Shown one piece after another: positions 22,882 through 37,429 of a stretch of DNA of 64,000 nt. The notes under the pieces are model-generated. The model searched no databases, was not told the DNA's origin, and saw only the letters and a program-made list of their open reading frames with translations. Source of the stretch: Lineus longissimus. Its lineage: Eukaryota > Nemertea > Pilidiophora > Heteronemertea > Lineidae. The position numbers and the translations under genes are program-made. Positions within the stretch are counted from its first letter, which is position 1, and each line of letters opens with the position of its first letter. The stretch is from contig NC_088310.1 of NCBI RefSeq assembly GCF_910592395.1, positions 5,339,501-5,403,500 of the forward strand. The letters run 5' to 3'.

Positions 22882-25800
22882 ATGGATGAATTCCAGGGCA
22901 TCCAAAAGGACCTGAAGCTATTGGAGGTTCAATGCCGATCTCTGTCCGAACGCCGGTTTTTAGCATTGGTCAGTTGAAAATGTTCAAGAAGAAAGACAAA
23001 TGTCATATAAAATACAATAAAAAATGTCACTTCCACACGTCTTCGATACATCTGTTTGGTACAGTCTATCAAATTAAGATGAGGCATCGGAAATTTCTCT
23101 GGGGGAAAATGCCAATTGAGTTGCTTCATGATGTATCATTGACAGTGTTTCAATGTATGTTGTGTTGCATGTTTGTACATGTACAACAAGATAAAAGAAT
23201 CGGAGCCCCAGTTGGGTGGCTGTTGCGGGATTTGAAGGTGCACCACCCTCTGACAAAAGACACTTTTGTTTCTACATATAGTATGTCTTTACTATCTAAA
23301 TTGATTTTTTGGGTTGTTTATTCAGTGGCCTGTTTATGGTATCCATTCTCATGGATCGTAATTGATATGCGATAAACATTGACATTGAAAATGATTGACG
23401 AAAATGACAACTCTTTCAGGTGCATGAGGATTGGCTAAGATGCATGAAGACCAGAGGCAAAGGAGGAGTCACTGTCCCTGTCCACCCAAGTATTGACAGT
23501 GATGATATTGAGGCATACCTGGCACTTTCTTGTAAAGTCGTCCCCAAGCCATGGTCTAGAATCACCATCAAAGTCATCAAGAAGGAAGACAAGCTGTTGT
23601 CATGGTGGGTTGCTCAAGAATTTATTTGGTTAGGTTTGAAATATCACATGCCACATGGATTGTAGAATAGAAGTACCTAGGTTTCAAATAAGTTAGGTGA
23701 GAAATAGTTGTACTTTCAAAAGTCATCTTGGTTCCAGCACAGTTTTTGTATTATCATCTGTCATGTCTATTGATTTAAGAAATTATAGCAACAAGCGTTC
23801 TTACATTATTGGGGGAATATTCTTTTTCAAAGTCATAGTTTATCATGTTAAAGGTGTTTTTTTTTTGCAATTGCAGTCCATGTGGCAAGCCCAAGCCTAC
23901 CATTGACCCTGAGATGGGTTATATTGACCTGATGTCTACTCTTAGTAAGGAAAACTACAAGAATAGCTGGGCTGAGAGTCACAAGAATTACAACTGTCAC
24001 TACAGAGAAGAGACAATGGCCACACAACAAAAGGTCAGTTTATTATCCATTTATCATATTGTACCAGTTTTGTCAGAGAAAAGGCCTGTAAGACTGCAAA
24101 ATGGAAGGCCTTTCAGTGACATAAAGTTCACGGCATTAAAAGCCGTAAATTTAGAGCTAGAGCCACTAAGAAATTGCCCTTTTCCTTCCCTATCTTGCTC
24201 TGGTATTGATACCTTGAGATCCATTTCTTTCTCCATTTCAGCCCTACAATGATGTCATTAGAGAAAGCCTCGCCACTTTTTTTAAATACCAGCCACAAGC
24301 CTTGGGACGCCAGCTTTCTGGACCAAGTCACTATACCTTCTATCCAAAACCTGTCGACAGTGCTAGTGTCTTATCTGCAATAGCACTTTTCGAGTCCGAG
24401 ACTGCATTTTATGTCCTCCAGCCATATGTCACCTACACACTGCATGACCTCCTCACATTCAGTCCTGCCATTTTGGAAAAATCCTACGCCAAACCGTCGT
24501 TTATTCTGTACCAAGTACTTCAGTTGATAAAGTTATGTTTAGAAAGTGGACGGTCGATTCGAAAATTGCAACTCCATGACTTACTTATTGATGACAAACT
24601 CTGGGTGTCACTGGCCCTCCCTAGTGTTAGAAGTATACTCCAGCAGTGCCCTGTGATAGAAAATGCAACAGAAAGTTCTCAAAATAATAGTATTCGATTG
24701 TCCCCAGCAAATGAGACCACGGCAAATGTAACATCGCTTACTCCAGAGTTTCCACTCACAGAAAATATACCGGATTTAGTACAGGACTGGGTTCATGGTA
24801 GCTTGTCAAACTATCAGTACTTAATGACTCTAAACCGCTTGGCTGGTAGGAGAATTGCTGATCCAAACCATCACCCCGTTCTTCCGTGGGTCACAGATTT
24901 CACACGGCTGGGGGGTAATCTCCGGGACCTGACATTGTCTAAGTTCCGTTTAAACAAAGGTGACAGCCAATTAGACATTACGTACGATGTTGATGGTTCG
25001 ATGTTAAATTCTGGAGAAGGAATTCCTCACATTCCACACCACATATCCGATGTCTTATCCGACATCACCTACTACGTTTACAAAGCTCGGCGGACATCAA
25101 AAAACATTCTTTGCACGCATGTGAGAAAAAAATGGGTACCACACGAATATCCAACGAATATGGTGCGGATGTATGGGTGGACGCCCGATGAATGCATCCC
25201 AGAGTTCTTCACAGATGCCACCATTTTCTTTTCTATCCATGATGATCTACCGAACCTGGAAGTTCCAATGTGGTGCACCTCCCCAGAGGATTTCATTCGG
25301 GAACATATGAAAGTCTTAGAAAGTGCTGAGGTTTCGGAGAAGTTGCATCACTGGATTGATCTTACCTTTGGTTGCAAGGTGAGTAACGTGGGAAGGTCAA
25401 GTCTCTCATCATGAAATATAAAGCTAAGGGCAGAGTATTCATTCCAATAGTTTAAGTTCAAATTGAATTCTAATTCCAATCCTAATTTGATATTCTTTAA
25501 AATTCTCATCTTTAAGCTGAGTGGTACATCGGCAGTAAAGGCTAAGAACGTCTGTCTCCAGTTGGTCGACCAGCATACTGACCTGGCCAATCACGGGGTT
25601 GTTCAACTGTTCACCACACCTCATCCGAAGAGGGTGTGCAAGCAGACATTCGCTTCCCAGTGGGCGCCGGACTTCCAGAGGAAACCCAGCGTCATCGAGG
25701 TGAGTAAATTCCCAAACATATGGCATGTACTTTGTGAGGTATGATAAGCTGTGCAGTAGATTGTTTTCTCTAAGTTATGGAAGTTGAAAGAGAATTTCTA

Positions 25801-28800
25801 TTTCACAGAATGATGACGGCAGCTTGAAAAAGGACTTAGAAAGCTTGACTGCAGCTTTGCAAGTTTTTGGTGAAGTATCAGTGAATGCAGAGAAGGATTC
25901 TACTCTATCAGAACTGAGGTAAGGAGCCTTGATAAAATGATCTAAAAGATAAAGGACAGTGGCATAGAGTGAAGGCCTAATTCCACTACAACTGTTTACC
26001 GTCTTAGTTTTACCCCTTTCTTCAGTCTTTATGGTCAGTTACATTCCGAATCTACTCGTATCAAAATTAATCAATGCCTGAAAGGAGCCACTGGACTAGT
26101 GGCTCGGACTATCAGCTTGGAGGCAAGAGGTCTCCGGTTCAGACCTCACAGTTGGCGTGTGACTGTAGCAGATCTGTTTGTCATGCCAAGGGCGAAGAAG
26201 ACTTGTTCAGGTTTACTATCTATCTCTTTTCAGGCCCCGCTCCCGCACAGGTGACGGTGAGCAGATTATCCTACCAGATAATTACAACCCACTTGCCCTC
26301 CTGGAGAGAATTGAGAACCTGTTTGAATATTCCTCCAAGACCATGCTGAAACTTCCTCAGGAGCAGCTTGTCAGCGTGAGCAAAATACAGTCTTTTTATC
26401 ATGGTTCTATGTCAATATGTAATGAGAAACCTTATACCAGTAGGTTGCAGAAGCAGTACAATAAGCAATACATTTCCAGTCCACGTCCATTTCATCCATA
26501 AAAGGTGCTATATTTGACCAGCAACTATTACTTAGTTAGTGAACTCATACCAATGAACACTTCCGTTTCAGGCTTCACCAAAGGAAGACCCATATGAGAA
26601 GATCCTGACTTGTACCATGCAAGAGTTTGGGTGTCTGATGGTGGAAGTCTTCATGGCCCACAAGCTTCGGATGATCAGCTCCACAGCCTCCCTAAAGGAG
26701 AGGTACCAGGTCATCAGGCAGCTCACTATGAGAGATTGGAAAGAGATACCAAGGTAATTCATAATCAAAGCGGGAGGGCATGCTCTATTGGCTATAGGTG
26801 ACAAATCGATAAATGCAGAAGACAATATTTGAATAGATGCCATCCTGTGACTTCATCACCACAGTCCCACGAATCTAATTATCTGCTAAGTTCTCTGCAT
26901 TTGGTTGTGTAATTAAATCATTGACAGTGAAATTCAACTCTTTATTTCAGACCTATTCGCCAAGCTGTTCTCTATTTGCTAGAACCTTCCAGTCCCTGGG
27001 ACCCCGAGGAGTGCCAAGAAAGCGGGCCACTCTTCACGTACAAACCATACACATTCAGTGACCTTCCTAGCCCGACACCTGGGCTACTTCTTCACCCGGT
27101 CATAAGTCCACTCCCGTTTCCTAGCTACTTCAAGGATCTCTTCGAAGTTCTCCAGAAGTTGCACAAAGAAGATGAACGTATTGCTCAGATTGCCGAAAGT
27201 GACTTGAAGTTGCAGGGGAAAAATCTGCAGATTCTGCAACTTCAGCGGGAGAAGGTTTACACGATGAGTGAATACTTGGTTGTCGTTTTGAGTCAGTGTG
27301 GTCAAGAAGGCATTGATCTCATCCTTCCAAATGTGAAAGAGATGTTTGATAACTTGGACACTACTGTGCCTGCGGCGTGGGCCCTGTTCAACCATATTGC
27401 TCGAGCCTTGGGACCAAAGGAGACAGCTAATCAACTATTGCCGTCATTGATGCGTTTGTATGACGGGGATTACTCTACGCAAAAGCATCTGAAGCTGTAC
27501 CATCGGTCGTATCTAAAACAGCTAATTATCCGTCTCGGCCTGCAGACATTCCTTGCACACTTTTCAACGCTGCTTATTGAAGCTGTCGCAGGATACAAAG
27601 ACTTTCCGGGCGAATGTGATATGTTGGATTCAGGAGCTAATGGAAATGATCGAGTTGATTCCCTAATTACCCCCCGTACTCCTGTGGCAAAGCTTTCCAA
27701 TGCAGAAATTGAATCAGAGCTGCAACGACAACTGATAGAAGCACATTCCAAGGTCAGGCGAGCTGATTCGAATCATCTAGACATACTAGTCGAAGTTACT
27801 GAAAAGGACGGTATCTCTCCTCCTGCATCCGCTACCGTAGAGACACCAAATGAGACTTCCCCTGAAAGCTGCGAATATGAACTTGATGATCACTTAGCAG
27901 ATAACATTCTGTTAGAAGCAGAGACAATGCGATCACTTTCACCCTCGGACAGGGAACGGAATCTGAGTGATGCGGGAAGTTTTGGAGAAGCTCCTTTAGA
28001 CAAATTAGGTCAGGATGAGCAGAGTAACTCTAGCGAGGAAAAAATAAAAGATGACGATGACAGTGATGAGTCTGAGGATGCCCTCTCTCAGAGCGTTGGG
28101 AGACTATCTGTTCATAGCGTGTCGAGGTTAATCGATTCTAGTCGGGAGCGTCATGAGTCTGGGAGCATTGGGAGCATGGATGGAGAGATACAGGAGAGGC
28201 GAGAGTCTTCAGTGTTCGATGATGAGATGGAGATGGATGATATTGTCGATATACCCAGTACTGATGGTGAAGAAACAACTGGCAGCAAGGAAAATGACAA
28301 GTTTTCTGATACAGAAGATTGTAAGTTTCTAAAACATCACTGATAGAAATTGGAACTTATGTGCTTTTGTGCCTTGAGTATTTTTAAGTCCAGGGCTGTC
28401 TTTCTATTGTAAAGTCCTGCTTCCTACAAGTATTTTGTGTGTAGTAAATCTTTTAGGGTTGTTGAAGCAAGCAGTTTTATTTACTAATGGCTTGTATTCC
28501 CCTTTCATAGTAGACGCCGTGGATGAAGAAGACATTCTTGATGGTGATGACATGATTCGTGTGTCCCGTCGAATCGTTCGTAGCGAGACGGAAGAATTCA
28601 CCGCAAGTCTGATGGAGTCGACTAGTGCAGCCGAATGCAACATCTGCGACGTTGCGGCAGATTCTGTGAAATGGTTCTCCCACAAACTCGGCCCACTTCT
28701 TACGGCAAAGTTCCTGTCACGAAATCTGCTGCGAATGCTGGCGCTGTGTTATCTTGGAGATGAACAGATGGTGTTCATTCACGTTCAGGGTAGGTAGAGG

Positions 28801-31800
28801 GTCCTGCAGCTCAAGCATTAAGTCTAGTTGCTGCTGATTTTTTACTCGTGTTGAATATGTCTGCTTTAAATGAATATCATTGTAGTCTTGTTTTTTTTCA
28901 GATGATGCGATGTCTGCGAGTCATCGAAAAGTGGTCGGAGATCAGAACGCATCTCGCATCCTCGACTGTCTCTCTCACATCGCGATTCTTTATGGCGAAC
29001 AGGTCATCATGTTGCAGTACCTCCCGCACGCCATAGAGATGGTTGCCATAGCACAGAGGAAGCTCAACAGTCGGTCGGAGGCTGGACTTGTGGGTGTTCT
29101 GTCGCTGTTGACCCATATCTTGCCTTATCTGTCCGACACTACGTTAATGGATAACCTAGAGGTGAGTGAAGTTGTGCGTTTTCCTGTCAAATTTTTCTCA
29201 AAGCACAAAGATTTACACAAAGATCAAACTTAATAGCAAAAAAGTTTGATTCATGTCATACTCTCTGCTGTATCAATGTTGGGCATGCATGGTCTCGAGA
29301 TATCCCTTACGTCAAGGTTACTTTTGCTATAGGCACTGCTGTTGGAGTGTCGTTAAGATGTTTGCACTGGCCTCGAAAAGGTACATGAGCCACAGTGCCA
29401 TCTGCTGGGATTTATCAAAAGTCAATTTCCTCATTGTTCAAGACTGCTATTTGGTTTCCGCATTGAGCAAAACAAATTCTCCACTTTTCCAGGACATGAT
29501 CTTTAACAACATCATGCTGCCCCTCCTACGCCTAGCATCCTCTGGTAGCGTCAGTTTCCCGAGTGGAGGCCACGCACGATCCGTCATTTGCTACAAATTC
29601 ATCGATGTCCTCTATTTGATTGGCCTGAGAATAGGATTTGAGATGACACGCAACCACATGACGCCAATGTTGACGAGATTTTTCGCGTCGTTTGACCGAG
29701 TGTTCAGTTACAGAACACCTTCATCTGAAACTGAGGAGACAGTGGGTGCTACTTCCAATGGGCAGGCTATCATGTCTGCTTCAGGTATGTCTCCACTTGA
29801 TAGCAGATAATACATAAGTTTTGGTACAGCACGGTTAAGGCGAACTCTGTACGTCCTGGTCGGGTGGATCCTGAATCTACAGGAGTATTGAAGTGCCAAA
29901 GTGGGGATTTTAAAACTTTTTCGTGATTCTTGTCTGACCAAACTATCAATTGAAAACCAAATATTTTGCCATTTCCTCTAGAACCAACGTCAGATCTTCT
30001 CGAAGACAACGTGTTTTGTGAGATAAAGATGGACTCAAAGACGAAGGAATACAAGATCGGAACGCCAGTACGACTGGATCAGATTGCCGGCTCACATGGC
30101 TCATTCCAATACAGCTTATCTCCTCCTGTTTCTGAGGAAAAAGGTGGGTTGAGGTCAGATAATTTTTCAGATTTCAAACTTATTCCCAGATTTGTGAGGA
30201 TTTTGTTGATGGATTTTAACACTGATAGATTCACCGGACTCTTGCGTGCAATTTTGTATATCTAAAAGAAGTATATGCTGTTTCAGACGATGACAACCAC
30301 AATACACCAACTGCTGTTATCAACCCAAGGGACAGAATCTCTGATGAAATGAAATGGACCTTCACTCCTGAGCTTGCCCACACCGCCTACATTCCTTTCT
30401 GTAAGCTAGCTGGCGGCATCCACATGGAACAGAACCTACTTAACGATGACCTGATTCGCCGCCTGTGTGCCAGCCATGATGAAGCACTATCGAAGCAGCA
30501 GGTTGAGAAACAAGACAGGTTTAGCGATGAGGAAAGCAGCTGTAAGTTTTGGCTAGAGAATTCAGATCTGAGCTTGATCACCCGCCTAAAACACTCTATT
30601 CCAATCCTGCATATAGAACAATCTCTAGTGCAAGTTTCCAACAATGTTTGGCTGAATGCTTGTAGTTGGTGAACTTGGAGACTGAAGGCCTCAGAGGTTC
30701 ATATCAAATGTAACTCTACAAGATGGGATTGAATGCTAGGAAGAGTTATTGACAAAACCTGATTATTCCATTTCAGGTGCCGGCACTCCAACTGTAAACT
30801 GGTTTGTTGATTGGGGTACACCTGTTGAAAAAGGTACGTCATCTCCATTTCATTTGATGAGAAAGTAGAACACTCCAGTGTTACCTATTGCATGCCTGCT
30901 CTGCAACCATTACTACTGGTACTTCTCTCCAGTGTGACTATGTCTTGGAGAGACTATAGTCTCATTCACCACCATTTTAGATTATTTCTTTCTCGAGAAC
31001 TGTGAGTCTGACTTCAACTTTCAGTTACCCTGAATTCCCAAGTGATGCCGGATCAAGATGATGACCTAATCAGCAGCGGAAGTTTTGGCCAGAATGTTGC
31101 ACTTGAAGGCAATAAGATCACCATTCAAGAGGGAGCACCAAAAGAACAAGACCCTGATGTGACTGACGGTCCAATGGGGCACAAAGTCTTCGAACTTCCT
31201 AACCCTGCACAACTGAAGAGGTAAGTTTATCATGAAAGATCTTGATATCATTCATCATCAATGCTACATGAAAGCTCAGTCACTACACTGACTGGCCTGT
31301 TCATTCTGAGTTGACGAGATAAACTAGATGCTGTTGGGTAAGGGTAGGTCACTATTCATCACATGCTTACTCTTGGAGCTTCTTGTATTATACTTTACAG
31401 GACCAACTTGGGTGGAATACATCAGGGTGTTAATTCTAGCGCTATTGAGAAATCAGTCGTTACAACTTTTTTTTGTTCTATAAAATGTCATCGTTGTTCC
31501 TTTTTTTAAATTCAGTACAGAGATAGAAAAGAACAAGACCCGTCACTTGAAAGGAAACTGGCTTGCTTATTGGGAGCATGAATTAGGTCTCGATGAAAAG
31601 GGCAGCACATTCAACTTCAAACAGATCAAGCTGCAGACATATTCAGGTGAGGAGCTGATATATTTTTGTAGAAAAAAGTTGACTCCAAAAAGACGAATGA
31701 TGATATTGGGAGTGTGGTGACAGTGAAAGAGCATCCTTTTTTGTAGTGGGAGAACACTGCATAGTAATACCTCTTTAACTATTGTCATCATCTTTAGGTC

Positions 31801-33577
31801 ATACGAACAGTGTCCGTGCCATCTACTCCATGGACAATGAGAATTCCTTCATCACTGCAAGTAAGGACAAGACAGTGAAACTTTGGGCAATACGCAGCAA
31901 TGGTGATGGAAGTATGAAGTAAGTGGTTTGTTTAGTTATTCTTTAGGTTATTCAGAATGTGCCACAAATTTTGCTCTATAAGTTTCTTATCAATTGTGTA
32001 GGTTGCAGTAAATATGTAACGTGACACTTCCCGTGAAAGCTCTGATATTTGATTACCTTATCTGTTTTGATCTGCAGGTCTGGTTGCCAGTGGACGTATA
32101 CCGCCCACAAGAAGTCAGTCTTCGCTGTGACATTCTTAGAGTCGATACGAGTGGCGGCCACGTGTGATAGCACTGTCCATGTAAGTCAGAGGAGAAGAGT
32201 GTTGAAATTACCCTAAAATAGTTCTGTGAGGAAAACTGTCAACAGATATGTTTTCAAGCCCCTTTGTTTTTGCAATTTGCAACATCGGCTCCAATTTGCT
32301 TTGTTATCATGTCTGAGAACTATTTACATTCTTTTCAAGCTGTGGGATCCATTTGTTGGGATGGGCATTAAGGTTTTCGAGACGAACAAGAATGCGCCAG
32401 TCACAGTCCTGGCTCCCATGCCTGCTCCATCGGCCAATCTTATTACTGCAACAACAGATGGCACTCTCAGGTGAGCAAAAAATTAAACCTGCTTCTGTTT
32501 CTGTTCACTTTTTTGCAGACCATGATATATTTCAAGGGCTCATGATCTAGTCTTAGGCGACTGAGACCAGTGCTGTTGAGAGAGCCGGAAAGGGCTACCT
32601 TAATCTTAGTTGGTAACTGAGGGAAGGGCATTAGGCCCATCCAAAAATGCCAGTTGTCTTTCCCTTTATTCTTATTGATGGCATTCCACTTCAGATTCCT
32701 TGACGTTCGTATGACAAGTTACGCCCAGGAGTTCAAGTGTACCATGGCCCAAGCAGGATTGATCCGCTGTGTGACAGTCAGCCCCAACAGTAACTGGGTT
32801 GCTATAGGATACTCAACTGGCATCATCTCGATCCTTGACGTGAGGACTGGGTTGCTGCTGGGGACTTGGAAAGGCCATGAAGGAGAGATACTACAGGTGG
32901 GGAATAATGCTGTTGCTTTAGATCAAATGCCTTGTCATTTGAATGGGGTGTAAACCTGAGATTTCTTTAACCCGGGCTGCTACACAAGACCAGGTGACCC
33001 AGCCAAGTTAGAAACATTATAGCATGTGATGTCCTCTTTCCTGAGCCAAAGAGGGAATCGCTTATTCAAACTGACCTGGATGTACCATAATTTCGTGCAA
33101 TAGATGCTCACAACTGTGGATGCCAAACTCTAATATAAAACTCTTTACCATCCTCATTTCAGATTAAAGCCTACAACAGCAATAGTTGTAGCTCACAGCT
33201 GTGGATGCCAAACTCTAATATAAAACTCTTCACCATCCTCATTTCAGATTAAAGCCTACAACAGCAATAGTTTCATAACCTCATCGTTTGATCACACCAT
33301 GTCATTATGGGGAACAGACGATGGAAAGATCATTTGTAACTTCAAGGGTCAGACAGAACCAGTACATTGTTTCAGTTTCTACAAGAACGAGATTATTTCA
33401 GCTACGACTGGCAATCGGGTTGGGGTCTACACATCAGTCAACAGTCAGGCGTCCTTTTCTAGTACCAAGCTGAGATCAGATACTTTCAGAGGAGTCCTGA
33501 CGACCATGAATATCTTGCCGCTCAATCGTTTCCTTCTCCTAGGTGCTGATAATGGAACAGTCCGATTGCTGTGTTAG
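22882..33577 (+). CDS. WDR81: WD repeat-containing protein 81 (BEACH-WD40), complete
   Basis: Twenty-two coding exons with matching phases give 2,023 residues (human about 1,940): 22882-22968, 23420-23604, 23877-24033, 24242-25378, 25517-25699, 25809-25918, 26234-26375, 26572-26753, 26951-28320, 28511-28789, 28902-29161, 29493-29784, 29982-30143, 30287-30541, 30777-30833, 31025-31220, 31516-31646, 31798-31918, 32078-32180, 32340-32470, 32695-32896 and 33248-33577. The BEACH region is at about residues 320-525 ([53 protein letters not shown]). An acidic disordered linker follows. The WD40 propeller fills the last 300 residues ([16 protein letters not shown]) and ends [16 protein letters not shown]81 works with WDR91 to restrain PI3K on endosomes and helps aggrephagy. 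The first exon is the least conserved and the start ATG is a best guess. Confidence 0.95.
26084..26155 (+). repeat. tRNA-derived SINE head in WDR81 intron 6
   Basis: GGACTAGTGGCTCGGACTAT resembles an A box and CTCCGGTTCAGACCTCACAG a B box, spaced as in a tRNA. It lies 79 bp before the exon at 26,234. Confidence 0.45.
33107..33276 (+). repeat. 85-bp tandem duplication of a 3' splice site (WDR81 last intron)
   Basis: Units 33,107-33,191 and 33,192-33,276 are almost identical. Each holds the polypyrimidine tract, the AG (33,161-33,162 and 33,246-33,247) and the first 28 or so exon bases (ATTAAAGCCTACAACAGCAA). The downstream AG gives the full protein. The upstream one adds 85 bp and meets TAA at 33,250-33,252. 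Confidence 0.95.
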
Positions 33578-36500
33578 TTTGGGGTTCTGGGACTCGCGAG
33601 GAATGCTCCAATTGCTCTGTCAGTAAATGCTTTTGAGGGAGGGTCAAGGGGAAGGGGATTCATAATTTCAAAAAGTAATGTTCAGCTGTAGTGGAGAGGC
33701 TTTGTCAGCACCATCAAGAATTACTTAAGACTAGTCTTTGTTAATTCTTTGTACCATCTTATGATAATCTCTTGCCACATATAACAAATTCGGTGCTGCT
33801 ACGAAATTTGTTGCATGGCTTTCCCAAGGTTAAGGTGTACTGTATTCTAGTCACTGATTGTTATAGGAATCTATATGTAGTGTAAGAGACGATGGGGGTG
33901 GGGGGGGGGTGTATAAACCTTTATAGTGCCATATTTGTATGAAAGAAAGAATACAATTATATAAGAAAACTAACATATTTGAAATGATCATGATATGAAA
34001 GGCCTAAGAGTAATTGTAAAATGAAGCATAATTCAAGTTATTGCTGGCCATCACTACACATAATGACAGAGTCCTTGTGAAGAGGGCATTACAGATATGT
34101 ATCTGAGATTGTACTCAGAAAGTAAGATGTTGTGTTATAGTCTTTCTTATGTATCCCAAACTGTCCTTTATTCTTGAATTATGTAAGTCAACATAAAAAC
34201 AGGCTTGGCAGTACCCATGCTACTGACCTTTCACACTTAGTGATGAGCCAGAAAATCACAGGGTATGCATTTTCATTCCGTTTTGTAGAACTAATGTACC
34301 AAAGAATTAGCATTTATTGATTATTTGGACAGAAATGATACAATTTCATTCCAATCCACCTGATTGTTCTTCAGTAATCTTCATCATAGTGGATGATCGT
34401 TGTTTCAATCTACCAGTTTAGTAAGATGAGCAAACTTATCATGGAGAAAAACACTTGCTCAATTATCAAATGTTTTGCTCTAATTGTTTTAGGCTGTGGA
34501 ACCTTTTAAAGCACTGACTCAATTATCATGTAAAATTAGCTGAAGAACAAAGCTTTAAAAACATATATTTCGATTTAGTTTTGAAAATTTCTATATTCGC
34601 TCGAGTATGAAAATAACTATTTGGCAGATGGTTCTTTTAGTCTCTGAAGCAGAATGTCCTCAGTGTTTGAATGGTTCGCTGTTCTGTATCGGCCAGTAAA
34701 TTGATGAACTGTTAACTCCTTTAGGTTTTTGCTGACACATGACAAATATGGTTGAAATACAGATTAATCACTTTGTTACAACGGAAAACTTCGTGGTCAA
34801 TTATGCACGATACGTGCTCTGATGACGCCATGCTGTCCATTGTGTCATGCATGTCAAGACACAAATGCGGGCCGTCATAGCATGTCAGATTATAGCAGAG
34901 TGGTCAAAACATGCATAACTGTTTTTAAGGAGCCTGAGCAGGCCATGGCATAATGAATTGACCGTAGGCCGATTCACCTGTTGATGGGCAGCACCTGATG
35001 GTAACGCAACACCAGACACTCGTCAGTTAAATATGTTACCGTGTCTTAGATGTTACATAAATCAAAATCATCATTTCGTTGTGTGGTCAACTGAATGTGA
35101 TGAGTGATGACATTTTGAATGTTTTCCAGTTGAACACGCGAGCACTTTTCCTTTCAAAGTGATGTCAAGTGTAATGAGCAGCCCCACAATGTTTACCATC
35201 AGGTGTTGCCCTTTGAAATAATCCTGTATTCGATGAGATTAATCAAAAGAGTTGACATCAAATCAAAAACAAGGCAGCAAATTCAGTGAGGTTTACAGTA
35301 ATAACGTCAGTTATCACTTTTCGGAGTGTGTACAAACCTTAATAGGAACCCACCGGAAATCCAAAAGCATTCGTAAGGTGCTGAACCAAGTGAAACTTGG
35401 TTATAAAACTATACATCGTACCTCATGGTTGTAAACATCAATCCTGCACAATTCGTGTTCGCCTCACATGGCACAGCTTATCGACTAAATGCATGCTTGT
35501 AGGCATACCAAATCTTAGAGTTATTTTTCATGACTTCTTGGACTATGGTAGTGTTTTTCATATCGTTCTGGCAAAAGTTACTTGGTTGAACAAGATGATG
35601 TCAACAGATCACATTTACCAGAAGATAGTGGTGTTGCACAACACTAGATTATCCTTAGGGTAGGTCTCACCAGTGCTCTTTCAGGGTGTCACCTAAAGCC
35701 GGTCAGCTATGACACGGACTGCCCAGGGGTGTGTAACATTGCTATTTGTGATCACTTTATTACTGTTCAGAGACAAGAGGTCACCCAGGTACCTTTTGCC
35801 AGATTTAACTGAAAAACACTATCCCTGGTAGTCATTCTTGTTATCTGTAAATGTAAACTTCAAATCGTTGCTGTTAGAGTGCACTGATTCTATGGACGCT
35901 CCTGCCAGCGTACAATGTTTTTCACGGCAAGAGATGACGTGTTTTGTTATAAAAATTAACCACAAATGCTGTAACAGGACATCAGTGTTACTTCATTGCT
36001 ACTTCTAATAGTGTGTCAGTCAATAATAAAAGTAATTATATGATTGTCAGTCTTGGTACCTTGCTCTATATGACATTATAGCACGAAATGCTCACCATCC
36101 ATTCGTAAAGTTCACATCGGTTAGATTCACATCATTCAGCATCACTCGAAATCTCGCATAGATGCATCACATTTCAAGATTCGCCACAAAAATGTTGCCA
36201 GAACGACTGCAAGTAGTTCCACTGTACCAATTCATAGGCTTCTAAAGTTGGAAGGTTCTTTACAATGATTCATTCTGGTTTTTACCTATTTGACCATTGA
36301 CCTATCAACAGTAAACATTCACTGCACCATTGAATTGAGTGTTCAGGGAGTGATGAAGTGTCTATAACCCTTCATATTTGTTATTTACCTTTTAATGAAC
36401 TGTCTAACTTGCCTGTATCGGTGTAATGTACATAGGTCTTAATTAGTTATTTTCTATGTCAAGGAATGCTCCAGAGCTTTGCATTACAGAAATGCACTGC

Positions 36501-37429
36501 CGTTTACTTTGTGTTGTACATGTACATTCCATCATTAGAAAGTTTAAAATCAATGCTCTCAATAAACGTAGTTAAGAACAGACATGATTCATATTAGGTG
36601 GATGCCTTTTGCTTTGTGTTGCTGGGCATGTATGACAATGTAAAAATTGTTTGTCGGTTCTACTTACCTTTTAGTCACATGCTTATTTTTTGCATCACAT
36701 ACCCTCTCTCTCGGTGTCCACATCTTATGCTAAAAGATCAAGCAATGTGGTTTTCTTAATAGCTCAGCTTCCATTCTTTGAAGTAATGTTATCCTCCCAT
36801 GCGAAATCTATTTTTGTGGCCGTATGTGGCATTGGCCTAGCTTCGAACCCATGATCACATAGTCGGACTCTCTTCCGCACTTCACCATATCACCAAACAG
36901 TTGATTGCAAGAAGAGCCAAACAAGTTACTTTTCCAATAATAGCACCAAACAGTTAATTCTGCAAAATAGTACAAAACAGTCAATTCTTGGTCCTGGATA
37001 CAGTGTATTGAGAGAGGTTCCATTGCATTGTGTGTAATTTCCATTCATCCCAAATCAGTCTTTGGAGGACAAAGTCACAACCACAATTCTGTGATAAGAT
37101 CACATTAAACAGTTACCAAATTTAGATACTGAGAGTTGTTTGTATTTAGCCGCAGTGTTTATTTCAATCGTAACTCGTCTCGTTTGATAGGTAGAGAGGC
37201 TTCACTTAAGCAATGCCAGTGCTGTAAAGTGTATCATATTCGATTTGTTATTTGCCAGAAATGGTCTCAAAAATGGTCAAAATCATGTTCAAAGCTTGAC
37301 TAAGCTATCGTTGTAACAGTTATGATTATATGTGTGCTAGTTTGTACAGTATACGTCCCTTCAATGGATAACAAAATGAATAAAAGATCAAAGTAAAATA
37401 TTTCATACAAGACTGTCTGTTGATCTTCT
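33578..37429. other. WDR81 3' UTR and intergenic DNA
   Basis: No coding exon was recognised. AATAAA motifs near 36,028 and 36,563 could end a long WDR81 3' UTR, but nearer non-canonical sites cannot be excluded. There is a G-rich run near 33,896-33,910. A tRNA-like SINE lies at 36,826-36,894. Confidence 0.5.
36826..36894 (-). repeat. tRNA-derived SINE head
   Basis: On the minus strand GGTGATATGGTGAAGTGCGG is A-box-like and ATCATGGGTTCGAAGCTAGG contains a B-box-like GGTTCGA. It has the correct tRNA-like spacing. No acceptor stem was found. Confidence 0.35.

Noticed and set aside
22932-23375. 147-codon plus-strand frame between WDR81 exons 1 and 2
   Set aside because: It lies in the intron, matches no WDR81 segment, and exons 1 and 2 join in phase without it.
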